Of a stretch of 64,000 nucleotides of DNA, positions 39,101 to 54,100 are shown piece after piece. The position numbers and the translations under genes were made by a program. Positions within the stretch are counted from its first letter, which is position 1, and each line of letters begins with the position of its first letter. Below the pieces are notes generated by a model. The model saw only the letters and a program-made list of their open reading frames with translations. It did not search any database and had not been told where the DNA came from. Source of the DNA: Lumnitzera littorea (lineage: Eukaryota > Streptophyta > Magnoliopsida > Myrtales > Combretaceae); NCBI GenBank assembly GCA_024138015.1, contig JAMXBB010000002.1, positions 7,148,471 to 7,212,470 of the forward strand, given 5' to 3'.

Positions 39101-42100
39101 CTAGAACAGTATAGATGAATCCAAGGCTAAGGCAAATGTAAAGTGGAAGATCATTTGCAGGCCAAAGAATGAGGATAGTTTAGGGTTCATAGACATTAAA
39201 CTATAGAATAAAGTGGCTCAACTGAAGCATATATAGACTCTTTCGGAGATGATGGAAGCTCTCTTTAACCAAGCTAGGTGAGGAATGAATTATTTAAAGA
39301 CAAAAGCTTCTGCAGCATTAAAATCCCAAGCTTTTTGGTCTTGGAGGAAGACATTCCGTTCAAGGCCCCTTGCCAGGAAATTACAAGTGGAAAATTGGTA
39401 ATGGGAAGCTCATCTCCTTTTGGTTTGATAATTGGCATCACAAAGCCCTCCTTGTGGAGTGGATAGATAAGCAAAAAAGAGCCACATATGGCTATCCCAA
39501 AGACATTTCCCTTAGCTCTTTCATTTTGGATGTAAGATGGAATTGGCCAAGAGGTAATAGATGGGATACTATAACAGCAAGTCTATTGGATTTAAGGCCT
39601 AAGGGACACTACCCCGACAAGATAACATGGATAGAGGCAAGTTCTAAAAATCTTACCATCAGGAATGCTTACTTCCTAGCAAGAAACATGGAAGCTAGGA
39701 AATCATGGGCTTTGTTAGTGTGGTTTGAAGACTCCATCCCAAGACATTCTATGATTCTTTGGATGATAGTTCAACAAAAGCTTCTGACCTTGGCTAAAAT
39801 GGTTGAATGAGGGCTTATTGAGGAAAACTTATGCTACCTATGTCAAGGTGGGCAGGAATCTCATGACCTTCTTTTTTTGGACTGCCAAGTCGCAAGGATG
39901 ATTTGGAAAGAGGTGTAAAATGCTGCATTTTGGAGAAGAAACAGGACATCAGACGCAACTACCTTGTAGAATTTTTTGGACTCTAGTGTAAGCACAAGTC
40001 TTAACAAAATGAAAAAGAAAGCTTTTGTGGAAAGGTTGCTACTACATATGGAAGGAAATGAACAAAAGAAGGGTGAATGGGAAGTCAAATAGTATAGTAT
40101 CTATTATTAAAACAATTCTTGTATACATTTTATAGAAATTATTCTTTTGGATCCTTCCATTCACCCCTAGTATCCTTTTGTATTGTTTGATACTAGGCTC
40201 AAATGGTTGCTTTGCATATTCTTTGTACATGTCTTATGTACACTGTGAGTAATGCAATTCTCTCATTCACCCAAAAAAACATATTATGAGAGTTAAAGCT
40301 TCCTACTGGCATCAGAAAGTAACTCTTTTTTGGGATAAGTTTGTTCCATTTTGGGATCTAAACCCTCAACGGAAAAGAATACAAGGACCGCATAACATAA
40401 GGAAATAACTTGAAATGCACAGATGCAATAATTTCACAAACTGCTAATTTTGTTCAATAAATATTTGATCAAACAATTAAATTAGAAGGATTGTAGTTAT
40501 TTTTCCTTTTTCCCCTCTTCATTGTCCTGAAAGCTACAGCTCTCCTACAAGAATGTTAATTCCATGATTGAGGCAGGACATTAGTACATGAAACCATGGG
40601 AGTTCAGGTGGATTTAAGAGCTTGCTTTTGGTTGATTAGTTCAAGCTTGAGTTGTAGCAAGTAGTAAGTTGGATTGCAGGAGCACCTTGGTCAGTAGGTT
40701 TAGTATGTAGTGTATAAGCATAACCAAAGTAGCCAACAGACCTATAGTTGCTCGTTGAGTAAGTAGAGGTTGTCCAGAGAGAGAAAAACCTCGCTTCTCT
40801 CTACACTTTCCTCCCTAAAGGACCACTTCCTTTAGGTTCACATAAACACCATTCCCTCCCTTTCTTTATCTTTTTTATCCTTCTTTGCTCAGGCTAAGTT
40901 ATTTTATCTGTTTTAGTTGGTTTTCTTTTGTTCTTTACGATCTGTGTTCAATCAGGTTTTTCCTCTTGGTCTACTGATTGGTTCTGTTTTCATTATATCA
41001 AGGTGCCTAAGACATCCTTCCGAAGACATAAAATTAAGAGGTCCATTGCACTCAAACCATTCATCTCACATAGACAACCAAAAAACCACCCCTCTACAAA
41101 GCACAGGAAATATCTACCATCCGACCACTGGAAAACGGCTTTCAATAAATCCACCTTTTTTCGAACCTCAAAACCGTTCAAACCCTCAAAATCAAAACCA
41201 AGTTCCTTCCTCCCTTTCGAGTGCCTGACCAGAACAAGCTAAAGGTAGACACTCACTGTCCAGGGCAGTGTGTGGACCCCTCAAAAGTGCTTATTGAAAA
41301 GTTGTTTCTATTCCTAGTACCTCTCTAGTACTGGAGGAAAAAATTGTGAAGAATGGTGCCCCCCCTTCCAGTGAAAACCAGAAAGTCTACCGGTGAGTCA
41401 ACTTTACAAGCTATGACTAGACTTGCAGAATAATTCCCTTAGCTGGAAACAAGCAAGAACAAGTGTGAAGAATGGTGCTCCATTTTTTTTTTTACACAAG
41501 TGGTTTCTAGTTCTTCTCCTTCTTCTAGACCTAGAGTTGAAGTTTCTTCGGATTATTTTCCATGCACTTGAGTTGGTGATAGGTCAAACCCTCCAAGGTC
41601 AGCTTCGGAAGCGGGTGAACTTTTATGGGAAAATACCATTGTTGGCTGTTCCCTAGGCTGGGATTTATCCTTCTTAGCAGTGCAAAAACTGGTCTGATCT
41701 CTCTGGGGCAGTCAAGGGCTCATTTAAGTCCTAAGTATCGGATTTGGTTTTCCCTTTTTTCAATTGCAGATTTAGCACACCATTTTTTAGCATACTTCAT
41801 CAACGTAGCCCCATGGAACCCATCTATTGATTTTTGAAGACGGAAGATTGGCGTGTGCTTAGCAAAAGTACAACTGCAGAAAATACCAGTGTGGGTTGAA
41901 ATCATGGAAAGCATCTATGGATGTTCTGCATTGGGAAGGAATCAGTGACGCATCTAGTGCCCTTGGATGTGCTCTCCAAGCCGACATGATTAATGTGACT
42001 AATGGAAGAAGAGATGGAACTAGAAGATGGTTTTCCTTATTTTTTATGAAATGGAGCACCCTGATGGGCATATGGCCACTGCAAAAGTGGAATATAAGTC

Positions 42101-45100
42101 ACTGTTACCTCATTGTACCTGCTGTTATTCTTTGGAGATGATGTGAAAGATTGCTGCTCTAAGCCTGTCACAGTTGACAGGTGTTGAGTCTGCTGACTAG
42201 GTAGAGGGCTAAGGAATGAACATTGAAATTGGAATGGATTTTGTGAAGGTTAGTCTCAGTGAAGCGAAAGAACCATCTTGTTCTCCTTCTCCTCGCTTGA
42301 AAACGCATAATATTTTCAATGGTATTGTGATAAAGGAGAAGGGCCCCAACTCAAACCAAAAGCCCAAGCCCCTATCACACCAAGTACAGGTAAGGTATCT
42401 GTCCTAGAGACTTCTGAGTCAGTGATCACTTTGGCAAGGTACTACTAAGTTTGGGGCACGTGCAAAGTAATTTAAATTATACTATGTTCTATAGGCATAC
42501 TAATAGTGGGAATAATCGATATCTATACCTTAGCTTTAGGGAGAGTGTTAAGTCAATTTAGCATTAATATTAATAGTTGAATTAATTTAGTAAGCTTGGT
42601 AGAATCAATGTTGTAGGCTTATTACCAATGGTGCAGTAATAATTGCTATACTAACCATGTTAGGATATCTATAAATAGATTTCTTATGTACAAATTATTT
42701 GACTTCAAAAATAATTCTACACTATATTTCCACATTAAGTAATATGGGTTCAACAATTGTTACAAGATTTGCAAATATTTTACAAGTCTGGCAACCAAGG
42801 TCTAAAGTGATAGCAAGTATATTATTAGTATTGCAAAGAATCTATTCAACAAGGTCAAATGAAATATGTTAGAATTGATAGAAGTTTCACCAAAACTAAA
42901 ATTGAAGAAGGTGGTAATCAAAGTGCAACCGTGCTTCCAAAATAAACTTTCTGAGTATATTCCAAGTTAGGAATAAGTGATTCTATTCCTTGGTTTAGGA
43001 GGGGAGCACTGGAATCTATTGTTAGAAAGTTAAGGATTCAGTCCTATAGGGTATCTTTGGTTATGGTAATTGTCAAGTAATTCTACGATAATATCTTTTG
43101 ATAGGATATCATATTAGTAGTATATGTATCTAGAAGATAATTTCCAGCTTCTTTTTTTAGATTATAAGATTCAGGCTACTCAGTGATAGCAACCTTATTA
43201 TGTGCGTATGTGTGTGTAACAATTACTCGAATAAAATCATCATCAGAGTTTTCTCATTAATTTCTTCAAAGAAATTGATAAGCCATGATTTGGACAATTC
43301 TAAGGAGAATCTAAGAGCAAACTTTGATGCGTCCATAAAGGATTTGATTTCCTTTCCCATTGACCTTCCTGGAACAGCTTATCATAAATGTCTATAGGTG
43401 AGTCAATATAGATGATTGATTTCAGATTTCTTGGAATTTAAATTTTATTTAGTTTCCTTTCTTATTTCTACAGTTTAAAATAATAAATATCCTATAAATT
43501 AGTTGTATTCACAAACTTTTTCAAATTAATAAAAGTTTAGTCTCCACTTATTTGTATCCATCACGCTATATTCACTGCCATAATTGCATGGTGGCTATGA
43601 CCACGAAGTCACAAGTTAAGTATGTTCTGAAGTAAAAGAAAATCAATCTTCTTTAATCGAGATTCTCAAGCTTCTTGAAAAACATGTTCATGAGAAAAAA
43701 GGGAACAAAAGGTATGAAACTATATGATGGTAAGTTGAGTATGCATGCAGGACTACACTCACTCCACCCACCAGCATATAATACCTATATGATGCATTAT
43801 GATTACATACGTACATACATGCACATATATATATATATATATATATATATACATGCTAGTCCTATCAAAATTACAAGCCAACTCCAATCCAAGTTAGGTT
43901 AAGCCAATCTGCTTTGGTTTCATTAGCTAAGTTGTCAAGAGTTTTGAAAAAAAAATTAAAATAAATAATTGATTAGTCTGCAAAAACTCCAACCGCATAT
44001 CTACAAATGAAATAAGACCATAGAACTTAACCAAAGAAAATATCATAAAACAATATAAAGTACAAAAGCTCATAATAATCCACAAAGTTAAGCTTTTAGA
44101 TTAGGGAACTAAAATCAATGTGATATAATAGTTAAAAAGCTTTTAGGCCAGTTAGGAACTAAAATTAATGTGATATAATAGTTAAAGGTTCTAAGCTCAT
44201 TCACTGAATTATTTTTTTGACTTCCATTTGATTATTTCCACGCTATGGGGCTTAGTCAATGCCCAAATTGAAACCAATCAATAACCTTGAATATTTTTTT
44301 GGTGTTTTAGATGTTGAGCTGAATTTTACAACTAATTAACTAGTGCTTTCTCAAAGCACCTTGTTGGCATCATTCACACTTATGCTCATACTAAGACACT
44401 TATTCATAAGGGACTTTTTGCTCAAGCCTGCACCTGCATCAAAAGTGTAGGAGCACACCTTTTTTACCATAACCAGCTGTTACTTCCAAAAGGCCACTAA
44501 GATCAATAAAACCCTTGTCCTCCACCTGAATGTAAAATAGAGGGAAAAAAAAAATCACTTATATTTGAATTGCATACTTTAGAATGTCAAGTGAGATAGA
44601 GGCATATCAATTATTCAAGGTTCAACACATAGCAATTGTAAATAATAAACTTGGAAATACAATAAAGGAAAGCTGCTTATAGGATACCTTTTCCAAATAG
44701 ACATGAGTTGGGGATGAGGAATTCAGATGAGATAATAAATTCCTTTTGAGTGGAAAATGATTCTAAAGGAAAACTACTGTAAAAAAGAGGATGCATTTTT
44801 AAGGCCCAAAAGAGAAAAAAGAAAAATTCAAATGCCTTTCAACTGAATTAAAAATCCTTGCACACACAGCTAATGGCATGACCACAACAAAGTTCAGATT
44901 CAGAATGATATATTACTAATCTAACTGGTAGCATCATTGCCAATTTTCTTCATTGTCACTATATTTAGTATAAGCGGAAAAACTCATAAAAGAAATTACC
45001 TTGAGCATTGAACCCGTGTTATCTTTGATCTTAAACCCATCTACATTTAAAAGAACATCCGAGTCCTTTTGAATGTGGTTACCATAAGCATCAAGCATCT

Positions 45101-48100
45101 GCAAGAGAGCAATCGATGAAAAAACTAAGCATTCAAAAATCAGAAACCTAAAGTATCAAAATGATTTGAACTAAAGTCGCAACAGGATTCATACCCAAAT
45201 TTTTTTTTTTTTTTTTTTTGGTGAATCCTAATATATATATATATATATATATATATAAACACAATCAAATAACTACAGACACATATATGAGTACAGAAAC
45301 AGAAAGAAATATCTGCACGCATTTTCTCACAAAGAAATAAGGAATCATCAGCATCAAATTTAGCATATCATTATTAAGCTCGTAAGACTACACACATTGG
45401 GAGACTTCCTACATATAAAAACTCCTAAACTGAGAAAATACACATTATCTCTATAATCACCTCAAATCTAAGCTTCTCAATGACACAGCCTGGAAGAAGT
45501 TGATTACTCGAAATTGAAGGATGCGTTTTCACTTGATGAGGAGTTCCAGGAAAAACTGCATAACAAAATACCAAGTACATATATGAAAGGCAACTTCAAT
45601 GAACACTTAGTTGAAACTCAAAAACCTCCTTGTATGCATGCCTCTGCAATCAGCCTATCACAAATAATGTCACACAATACCTTGACAAGGAATTGAAACA
45701 GATAAGGAACCACCCTTTTGACCTATCACTAACATGGCCTTATAATGGGGCTGGATTTCATCGAGGTTACCACATTCAAGAAGCATGTCCTGTGCAAAAA
45801 CACAAAAAAAGGAGAGAAACAGAAAGAAGTAATGTAACCAATCGCACGAAAACAATACATTAGTAAATAAAAGTGCATAATGAGAAAATGATCAAATGTA
45901 TCAGGAGCACCTTAATCTTTAGAGTCGATTTTGCGGTAGAGAGTTCTGCTTTCACTTTGTTCAACACAAAACAACTGTCATTCACTGTGAGTATAGTTTT
46001 GATTTTTGGAGGATATTGAAACAGGGTTTGATTTCCGTATTTGTCAAAGCAAACAATGGAAAAAGAGGGAAAAAATGATCCAACCCTGTCAATAATGGTG
46101 TCCAAGTAAGTAGATATTTTAAACTGCATACGCATATTATAGAACATGCCAAAAGTTAAGGTGATATGCACCAAATGGCAATGGTTGGAAACTTATGTAA
46201 AATAATAACTTGTGTGCCTTTTTATATTTACATTCACTTCAGAAACCCTCTTAGAATTACTGCTTTCTTAATGTTTTCCCTAACTAGCCAAAAGAAAAGC
46301 AAATGAGAATTCTTTTTACCTTCCACAAAATTTTTCCCTCTTCTCAATGTCTGCAAGTCCCCATGATGCAACAACACGAGATGGACAAACCCGCATTCTT
46401 TTCTCACAGTTCAAGTTTTTCTGATAAAAGGTGTGAATAGTCAACAAAAATTATTTGAGCAACAAGCTACGACATAAAACTAGATCTAACCAGGACGGCT
46501 TACTTTGCCTACAATGGAGAATGAAAACCTGAAAGTACCAGCTTTCTGAAATATTTCTGGATTGTGTCCTAAGGAAAATACATATAGACCATGAATCCCT
46601 TTTCGAGAACAAGGAGTAGCTTGAGCAGAAAAAAGATGCCTATCTCGACCATTGGAAGCATTCCCTCTAAAATTTACTTCCAATAACATTTCCAAGTTAG
46701 TCTTGACAATGTGTTTTTGGTCCAAGTTTGAGGCATTTGACTTGTTGAAGTTAGCAGGTCGAAGAACTGCCACAATATCCCTTGGAAGGTCTTTTCCAGC
46801 ACGAATTGAAGCCTCAACAGGTAATAACTTAGAAAAACACAAGCAGTAAGGGTGTCATGCGAAGAAGTTACAAAAGAAGAATATTATGCAGCAGTTTTAA
46901 CAGCAATAAAAAAATAATGCAACATGGAGCTAAAATCCTTTTTTTTTAACAAAGGAAAATTGCTAAATCTCAATATCATAATCATAACAAACAAATGAGT
47001 CAACTGCACCAACAACATTGTAAAAAACTGCCTCTGGAATACTCATGCACAAATAATCACCTCTGAAACCTCCAAATCTCGACAGTGACCAGCATCTAGT
47101 AAGTCGATCGATGATGGAGCCTTCAGGTGCTGCCTCTCAAGTTGGGATTCCCATTCAGCTTTTTCAACAGCTACCAACTGATATTAGGGGTGACTAATTA
47201 TCAGTCTTTCAAATAAAATATGTTCAGATAATCAATAACAACCTTTTGAAAATCGATAATACTGATTGGTGTTGAAAGAGAGTCATTGAGCTCTAAGGTA
47301 GCAATTCCATCCTTCATTGCCTTGGTGCATCCTCTCTCCTCAGGCACATTTAGCGGCCTTTCAGAAACAAGAAACTGCATCTCATTAAAGTACACTAAGA
47401 AGTACATCTGTGGACAATATTTAGCAGCTTTACAGTAGAAACTTCATAACCAGACACCTGCATATAATTCGTGCATCCCCTGTCGAAAGGCAAAAATTAG
47501 GAATTGAAAGCAGTAAGATCCATTACATTAGAAATGAAATCAGGAATAAAAGTCAAATTTCACTATCACTCACCACCACCATCACCCTCAAGGCCCTCAA
47601 GCAAAAAATATTCCAATGTAGCATAGACATTGTTCTTATGAACTTTAGCACATGCTCCCTTCAGAATTTTTACCCTCTGACCACGTTTCCATTCATGCCC
47701 CTTTCTATTTATTACTTCATGCATCCTTATCACTGAAATAAATAACATATTCTGTAAGTATCAAAATACAATAAAGAGTAAGTGAGATATTAATTAGAAA
47801 CTTCTGTTACTGTTTGAAACATACCATTAGATGAAACACCAAGGGCCTTCCTGTAAGAAGGGTCAACCAAGATGACAAAAGGTTGATCCTGGCCACTGTC
47901 AATTTCTTCATCATAACAGTTATGCATCTGAATAATCCAACCAGAATATTCCTTTTCCAATTGCACAGGGGTAAGCAGCTTTCCATTTCTATAAATTTCA
48001 CTATGGATATCTGCTGATCAGGAATGATAGGTAATGTTTACACCACTTTTTTACAAAATAATCAAAAGAGAAAAAATTTGACCTTTTCCTCCATTAATAG

Positions 48101-51100
48101 AACATCCTAGGTTCATAAGAGCAGTGGTAAATGGGCTATGGTGTGCAAGGTCCGTCTGCAAATGAGCAAAATTCCCAACCATTGTTACTCTAAAGCCCAA
48201 GGACGACATAGAATTTTAAATAAACACAACAATACTAATCAAAGGACTTATCTATCCAACTAATTGAAAAAAAATTCTACAGAAGTTATTGCATTTGAAA
48301 TTCCATAACCTTTTACATCTCTTAAAAATTAGAGAACTTTGAACCAGTAAGTACTACAACAATTTCTTTTTGCTCTTACATAAGCAATCAAAATTTTATT
48401 TCCAAGATTATCTCCTGAACTATTTCTCCCTCCATTCTAAATCCCTTTCAATTATTTATAATAAGAAAGGGTGGCTCCATCCAATGCATTAAAAAGTCAG
48501 AAACCCTATTCAGGATTCATAGCTTCTTCCATTCATGACTGATACCATAAAAAGCCCCCCCTCCCCTTAACATTTCCTGGTGCCGTTTATGCAAGTTAGT
48601 TCATGTCCATATTTCTTTTCTTTTCATTTTTTTTTCCACAGTCATTGTTCTTTAATAGGAAATTGATTCTGTTTTACATTGCATGTAGACAACAAACCCA
48701 AAAGATAGAACATGGTCCATGGAAGTAATTCTTTTCATGATAGGCTTACCGAATATTCTTAGGTTTTATCATCAAGCTTTGACATTTGGAAATTAGGCTC
48801 TCTTCACATTTCAATACCCAACAGAAATCTCAATTTTCAATTTATTCCATGTGGGTACATTCAGAACTCAAGGATAAATCATCACTGCTTGTGATCAATT
48901 ACTAAAATCCAGCAACAGAAGCAGCCAAGCCAACCAGGTCTTCTTATGGCAAAATAATTTGGAGTGATCAAACTACTGTTAACCTCAACTTAGATGGATA
49001 TCACAGTAGTGAACCTACTCTCTCTCTGTTTATCTATGTGACGATACGCAGCTCTCTGTCCTGTACATGCAATCTAAAAAACACATGGCAGAGAATAACC
49101 CACCTGTTCTGTTTCCACGAGGGGGTGGGTACCCTTTGTACTAGAACTAATATAACAAGAACTAACCACCATATACCTAGCAAATCACAAGAAAAAGCAT
49201 AGTCTTTGCAAGTCTATGACTAGCCCCACCAAAACATCTCCAGCTTCTCTAATAATCTGACAAGATCCAACTGAAATAGATGGTTATGAAAATATTTGAG
49301 AAAGATCCCATGAAAAAGGCCTGGTTTTTATTCTGTCATGTGTGGTTCTGCTACCATTATTTACTACATAGAATATGAAGAGAACAGAATGTCAAAAAGG
49401 AAAATAGACTAAAGCCACCGATACTACATAAGCTCCTATAGTTTCCGCAGAAGGCACAAGAAAATAATATTCCCAATTGTCTCACTCCACTAAAATGTCA
49501 TTACTCATTTCATTCAGCAATCCTAGGTAAGATGCACAAAATGCTCCCTCCTACCTGGTGCTCTATAATCCAGACTGCTAGGCATCACCATCCATAGCTA
49601 TGTAATGATAGAGCTACAAGAATCCTAATTACAGCATACCAAAAAAGACTAAGAGAACCAACCAATAAACAATTTTATTATCCAAAACTTCAAATTCTGC
49701 CAGAAGCAATTGGACCAAAAACCACAAGAAATCCAAGACAGAGCACAATGGATCAATAAGCAAATGCAAATTCACAGTACCTTGGAAGGTGTTGGATTGA
49801 ATCCTGCATCAGTCTCTACAATCACAGTAGTTCTAATAAGGCAATGCAGGCTTTCAAAACTTAAAAACAACACAAACTGAAAGACAAATAACAGAATGGA
49901 GCACGATGGTAGCCATACCGATGAAACATTTAACTCTCTGACAACATCTCTTGATAATATGAGCATTATCACCTTTCTTATGCCTCATGTCCATGAAAGG
50001 AAGGTATTTCTGCAAGAGGTGAAAAAAAAAGATCATACCGGCAAAGGAAACAACTACTTGAAATCAATTCCATTGAACATTGCAAAAGAATTTCAAATTA
50101 CAGTAGACTAATGCTACTGCTTGATCTGAAGCTTGACGAGATAGCTAAATGAGAGACCTCAGCAGTGAAGAGACACATTAAAGGCAAAATTTCACAGAGT
50201 AGGATTGGTACAAAATAACTGAAATTGGAATTTAGTAAAATAAGTGACAGAATAAGGGATTTTCAGATATTAAGGTCAAATCATTCTTGAAATCAAGGAA
50301 CAATTATATATCCACTCCATTAATCATAAACAACAAAACCACAACTAATTATAAAATTCAAGAATAAAGGACACAATTCATCCTTCCAGAATTTTGTGTA
50401 ACCTTATGCAAAATCCAAAAGACTGAACATGCTCTAATACAAGAGAAGACCATAAAAATTGAAGAAGAATTTTATGATATTTATTCTATTATTTTTCTGT
50501 TATTTTTTATTTTTCTGGGTTTTTTGTTTTTCCCTACTGAGTTGGTAGTTTAAGTCCAGTAGTTGTGTGTGTTGTACGAGGAAAAATATTAGTCTCACTT
50601 GTTGATAGACATTGGCTAGTATACACACATGTTGATAAGATTTGTTCCACAAGATTAGGGATACAAATATTATCCCAAAAAGTAAAGTCACTGAATATAT
50701 TTTTCATGCTTGAGATGAATAAGATTATTATGCTTTTCCTTCAAATCTCTTCATGGTATTAGAGCAGCAGTCAATCCTAAATCAAATGATTTAACATCAT
50801 TATGAGTAGACATGTTAACACAACAGGAACATCTCTTCCAAGCAAAGTCAGGTTCGGCTCCTTAAATGGTCTGAATGTGTCAATACAGTCTCGACCAAGC
50901 CTTAACGCCGCGATCAGTGATCCACACTCACTTCAAATCACCCAAAATAAACTCAATGAGGTTAATTTTTGAGAGTGTCTTCAACCGGTGAAGTTAGTGA
51001 TCCATAGTAAAGAGAAGTTAGGATACCTAACTGGCAAAAATTTTGAGAAGTATGGAGTATGGGAAGCCAAAAACTCCATGATCCTGGCTTGTTTGATCAA

Positions 51101-54100
51101 CTCCATGGATCTGAGAATTGATAGAATGTACCTATTTTGTGAAACAACCAGGGAAATATAGGACAATGATCAAGAGATCTACTCTAATTTGTTGGACAAG
51201 TCACAATGATTTGAACTCAGGTAATCGAGTATTATAACACCTTAATTGAATTATGGCAAGAGATGGATTTATTTGGTGAGGTTGAATGGAAGCATGTGGA
51301 AGATGGACTAAAATACAACTCCATGCTTGAAAAAGATAGTCTTTGATTTTTCACAGGGTTTGAATTCAGAGTTAAGATGAGGTAAGGGGGCAGCCATTGG
51401 GAACAACCCTTTCCCAATTCAAACATTTCTATAGGCTTATCCTAAATGTTTTTCAAACTAATGTTCAAATTATTCATACAAACAATGGGAAAGAATACCT
51501 CTCATCCAAATTTGAAAACTATCTCATAGAAAATGGGATAGTTCACCAAAGTTCATGTGTATACACTCCCCAACAAAACTGAGTGGTAAATAAGAAAAAC
51601 ATACACCTTTTTCTAACTACTCTATTAATAATGTTAGCAATAACCGTTCCAAATCATTTATGGGGGATGTTATATTGATAGCAGCATACTTGATTAATTG
51701 TCTACCATCTAAAGTGCTTAACTCTCAAGACTAGATTTCTACCCTAAAATGCAAATATTGAATAATCTCTCTCCTAAGATTTTTGGTTGTACAGCTTTTA
51801 TCCTCTACCTCTCCCCACATAGACATAAACTTGAAGAAAAAGCCCTTAAATGTATGTTTGTTGGGTACTCACCGGTACAGAAGGGTTACAAATGTTATCA
51901 TCAACCCAGCAAGAGATCCTTTGTTACCTTAGACATCATCTTTCTTAAGGAACTGCCCTACTATGGCACTTCTCTTGAGGGGGAGGACAATTTGAGGAAG
52001 AGAAGTGGTGTTTCCTGAGGGAGTCTTTCCACCCGATGTTTTGTACACTGCCCAGTATTGTCCCTGGTTACTCTGGTTTCGGTCAGTTTACTCAATTGAG
52101 AAGTCAGCAACTTGAGACCACTGGTTCAGGTCAGTCCAATGAGTAGCAACTTGGGTCCTCATCTATGTCTCCTTCTCTTTCTCGATTGAAGAGTGGTGGT
52201 ATGCCTCCAATTCAGCCCAAAACACAAGCACAAACACTTCAGGTTTATGCAAGGAAAAACAAAATTCCTCAACAAAACAATTCTTCCAAGCCGGAGAAAT
52301 TGGTCCTTCAAGTTGGTTAGAAGGAAACAGATTGGTTGCAAACTGATGCAGAATTAAGAAAACAAATGCAGGCTGACAGAAGAGATGGAAACGAGGTAGA
52401 CTTGCAGTAACTAGGTGAAAAAGCACCACAAGTTGATGAAACTGATGAGAAAGAAACAGATTTGTCAATAGCGCTAGTTAAGGAAAGAAGAACATATGCA
52501 AAATATCCAACTGCAATCTATGTGAGTTATGCTAAGCTTTCACCTAAGTATTGTGCTTTTATAACCCAGGTAGATGAAGATGCGATTCCCAGAAACATAT
52601 ATGAGGCACTCACAAATTAGAATTGGAGAGAAGCTGTGCTTAATGAGATGAAGGCATTATCCCACAATAATACATAGGAAATAGTAGATCTTTCAGAAGG
52701 AAAGAAACAAAGAAACCTATGGGAAGTAAATGGATTTTTAGTATTAAGCATAACTTAGATGGGAGTATTGTACGATACAAAGCCCTGTTAGGTGCACAGG
52801 GATATACTCAAACTTATGGAATCGATTATGCGGAGACTTTTGCTCCTATAGCAAAACTGAACTCGATTAGATTAACTTTGTCTTTTGCAGCAAACATTGA
52901 TAGAATACTACAGCAGCTGAATGTTAAAAATGCGTTTTTGACTGGAGACTTAGAGGAAGAGATCTAAACGAGACTTCCACCTGGATTCACTTCAAAAGAC
53001 GATGAAGGTAAAGTGTGTAAATTGAGGAAATTGTTGTATGGTTTGAAACAATCTCCACAAGCATGGTTTAAAAAGTTCAGCAATACCATGATTGATTTGG
53101 GGTATGCACAAAGTCAAGCCAAGCATGCACTCTTTGTGAAAGCTTTCATTTGTTTTTGTTAAGATATGTAATAGCAACCTGCCGCAAAAGCTTTCATTTG
53201 TTTTTTTGTTAAAATATGTCTGATGGCCTGTTATGTCTCCACAATACAGCATTCTCTACCTCTTTCCAAATCATCCTCGCAACCTGACAGTCCAAAAAAA
53301 ATATGGTCCTGTGATTCTTGCCCCTCTTGACATAGGTAGCATAAGTTATCCACAACAAATTCAACCAAATTATCCAAGGTCAGAAGCTTCTGTCGAACTA
53401 TCATCCAATGAATCATAGAGCGCCTTGGAATGGAGTCTTTGAACCACACCAATGGATCCCATGTTTTCCTAGCTTCCTTGTTCCTTTCCAAGAAGTACGC
53501 ATTTCTGATGGTAAGATTTTTAGAACGTGCCTCTATCCATGTTAGCTTGTCAAGGCAGTCTCCCCTTAGCTGTAGATCATATGAGTCAGCTGTTATGGTA
53601 TCCCATCTATTACCTCATGGCCAGTTCCATCTTCCATCCAGGATAAAAGCGCTAAGGGAGGTGTCTTTGTGACAGCCATACCTGGCTCTTGATAGCTCAT
53701 CTATTCACTCCACTAAAAAGCCTTTATGATGCCAATTATCAAACCAAAAGGAGATTAGCTTCCCATAACCGATTTTCTACTTAAGCAATTTCCTAGCAAG
53801 GGGCCTTGCTTGGAGTATTCCCCTCCAAGACTAATAAGCATCACTTAGAATATTTATGCTCAGAAGCTTCTGCCTTTCAATAATTCGTTCCTCAACTAAC
53901 TTGGCCAAAGTGAACTTCCATCATCCTCACAAAGAGATCATATATGCTTTGATTGAGCCACTTTATTCCACAGTTTGATGTCCATAAAGCCTAAACTGCC
54001 CACGTTTTTTGGCCTGTAAATAATCTTCCACTTAACTCTTGCCTTAGCCATAGATTCATCTGAGCTGTTGCAGAAGAACCTTTTTAATAAGCTACTCTCT

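Larger units (their letters stand above)
36383..44467 (-). other. 8.1 kb GMI1 intron filled with retroelements
   Basis: This intron splits a glycine codon between the exons ending at 44468 and beginning at 36382; protein reading is kept across it (LLEVTAGY then ASISILSGEK). It holds, left to right, a LINE with flanking duplication, a second LINE ORF1 remnant, a copia 3' end, a TA microsatellite and unannotated AT-rich sequence. Confidence 0.85.
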
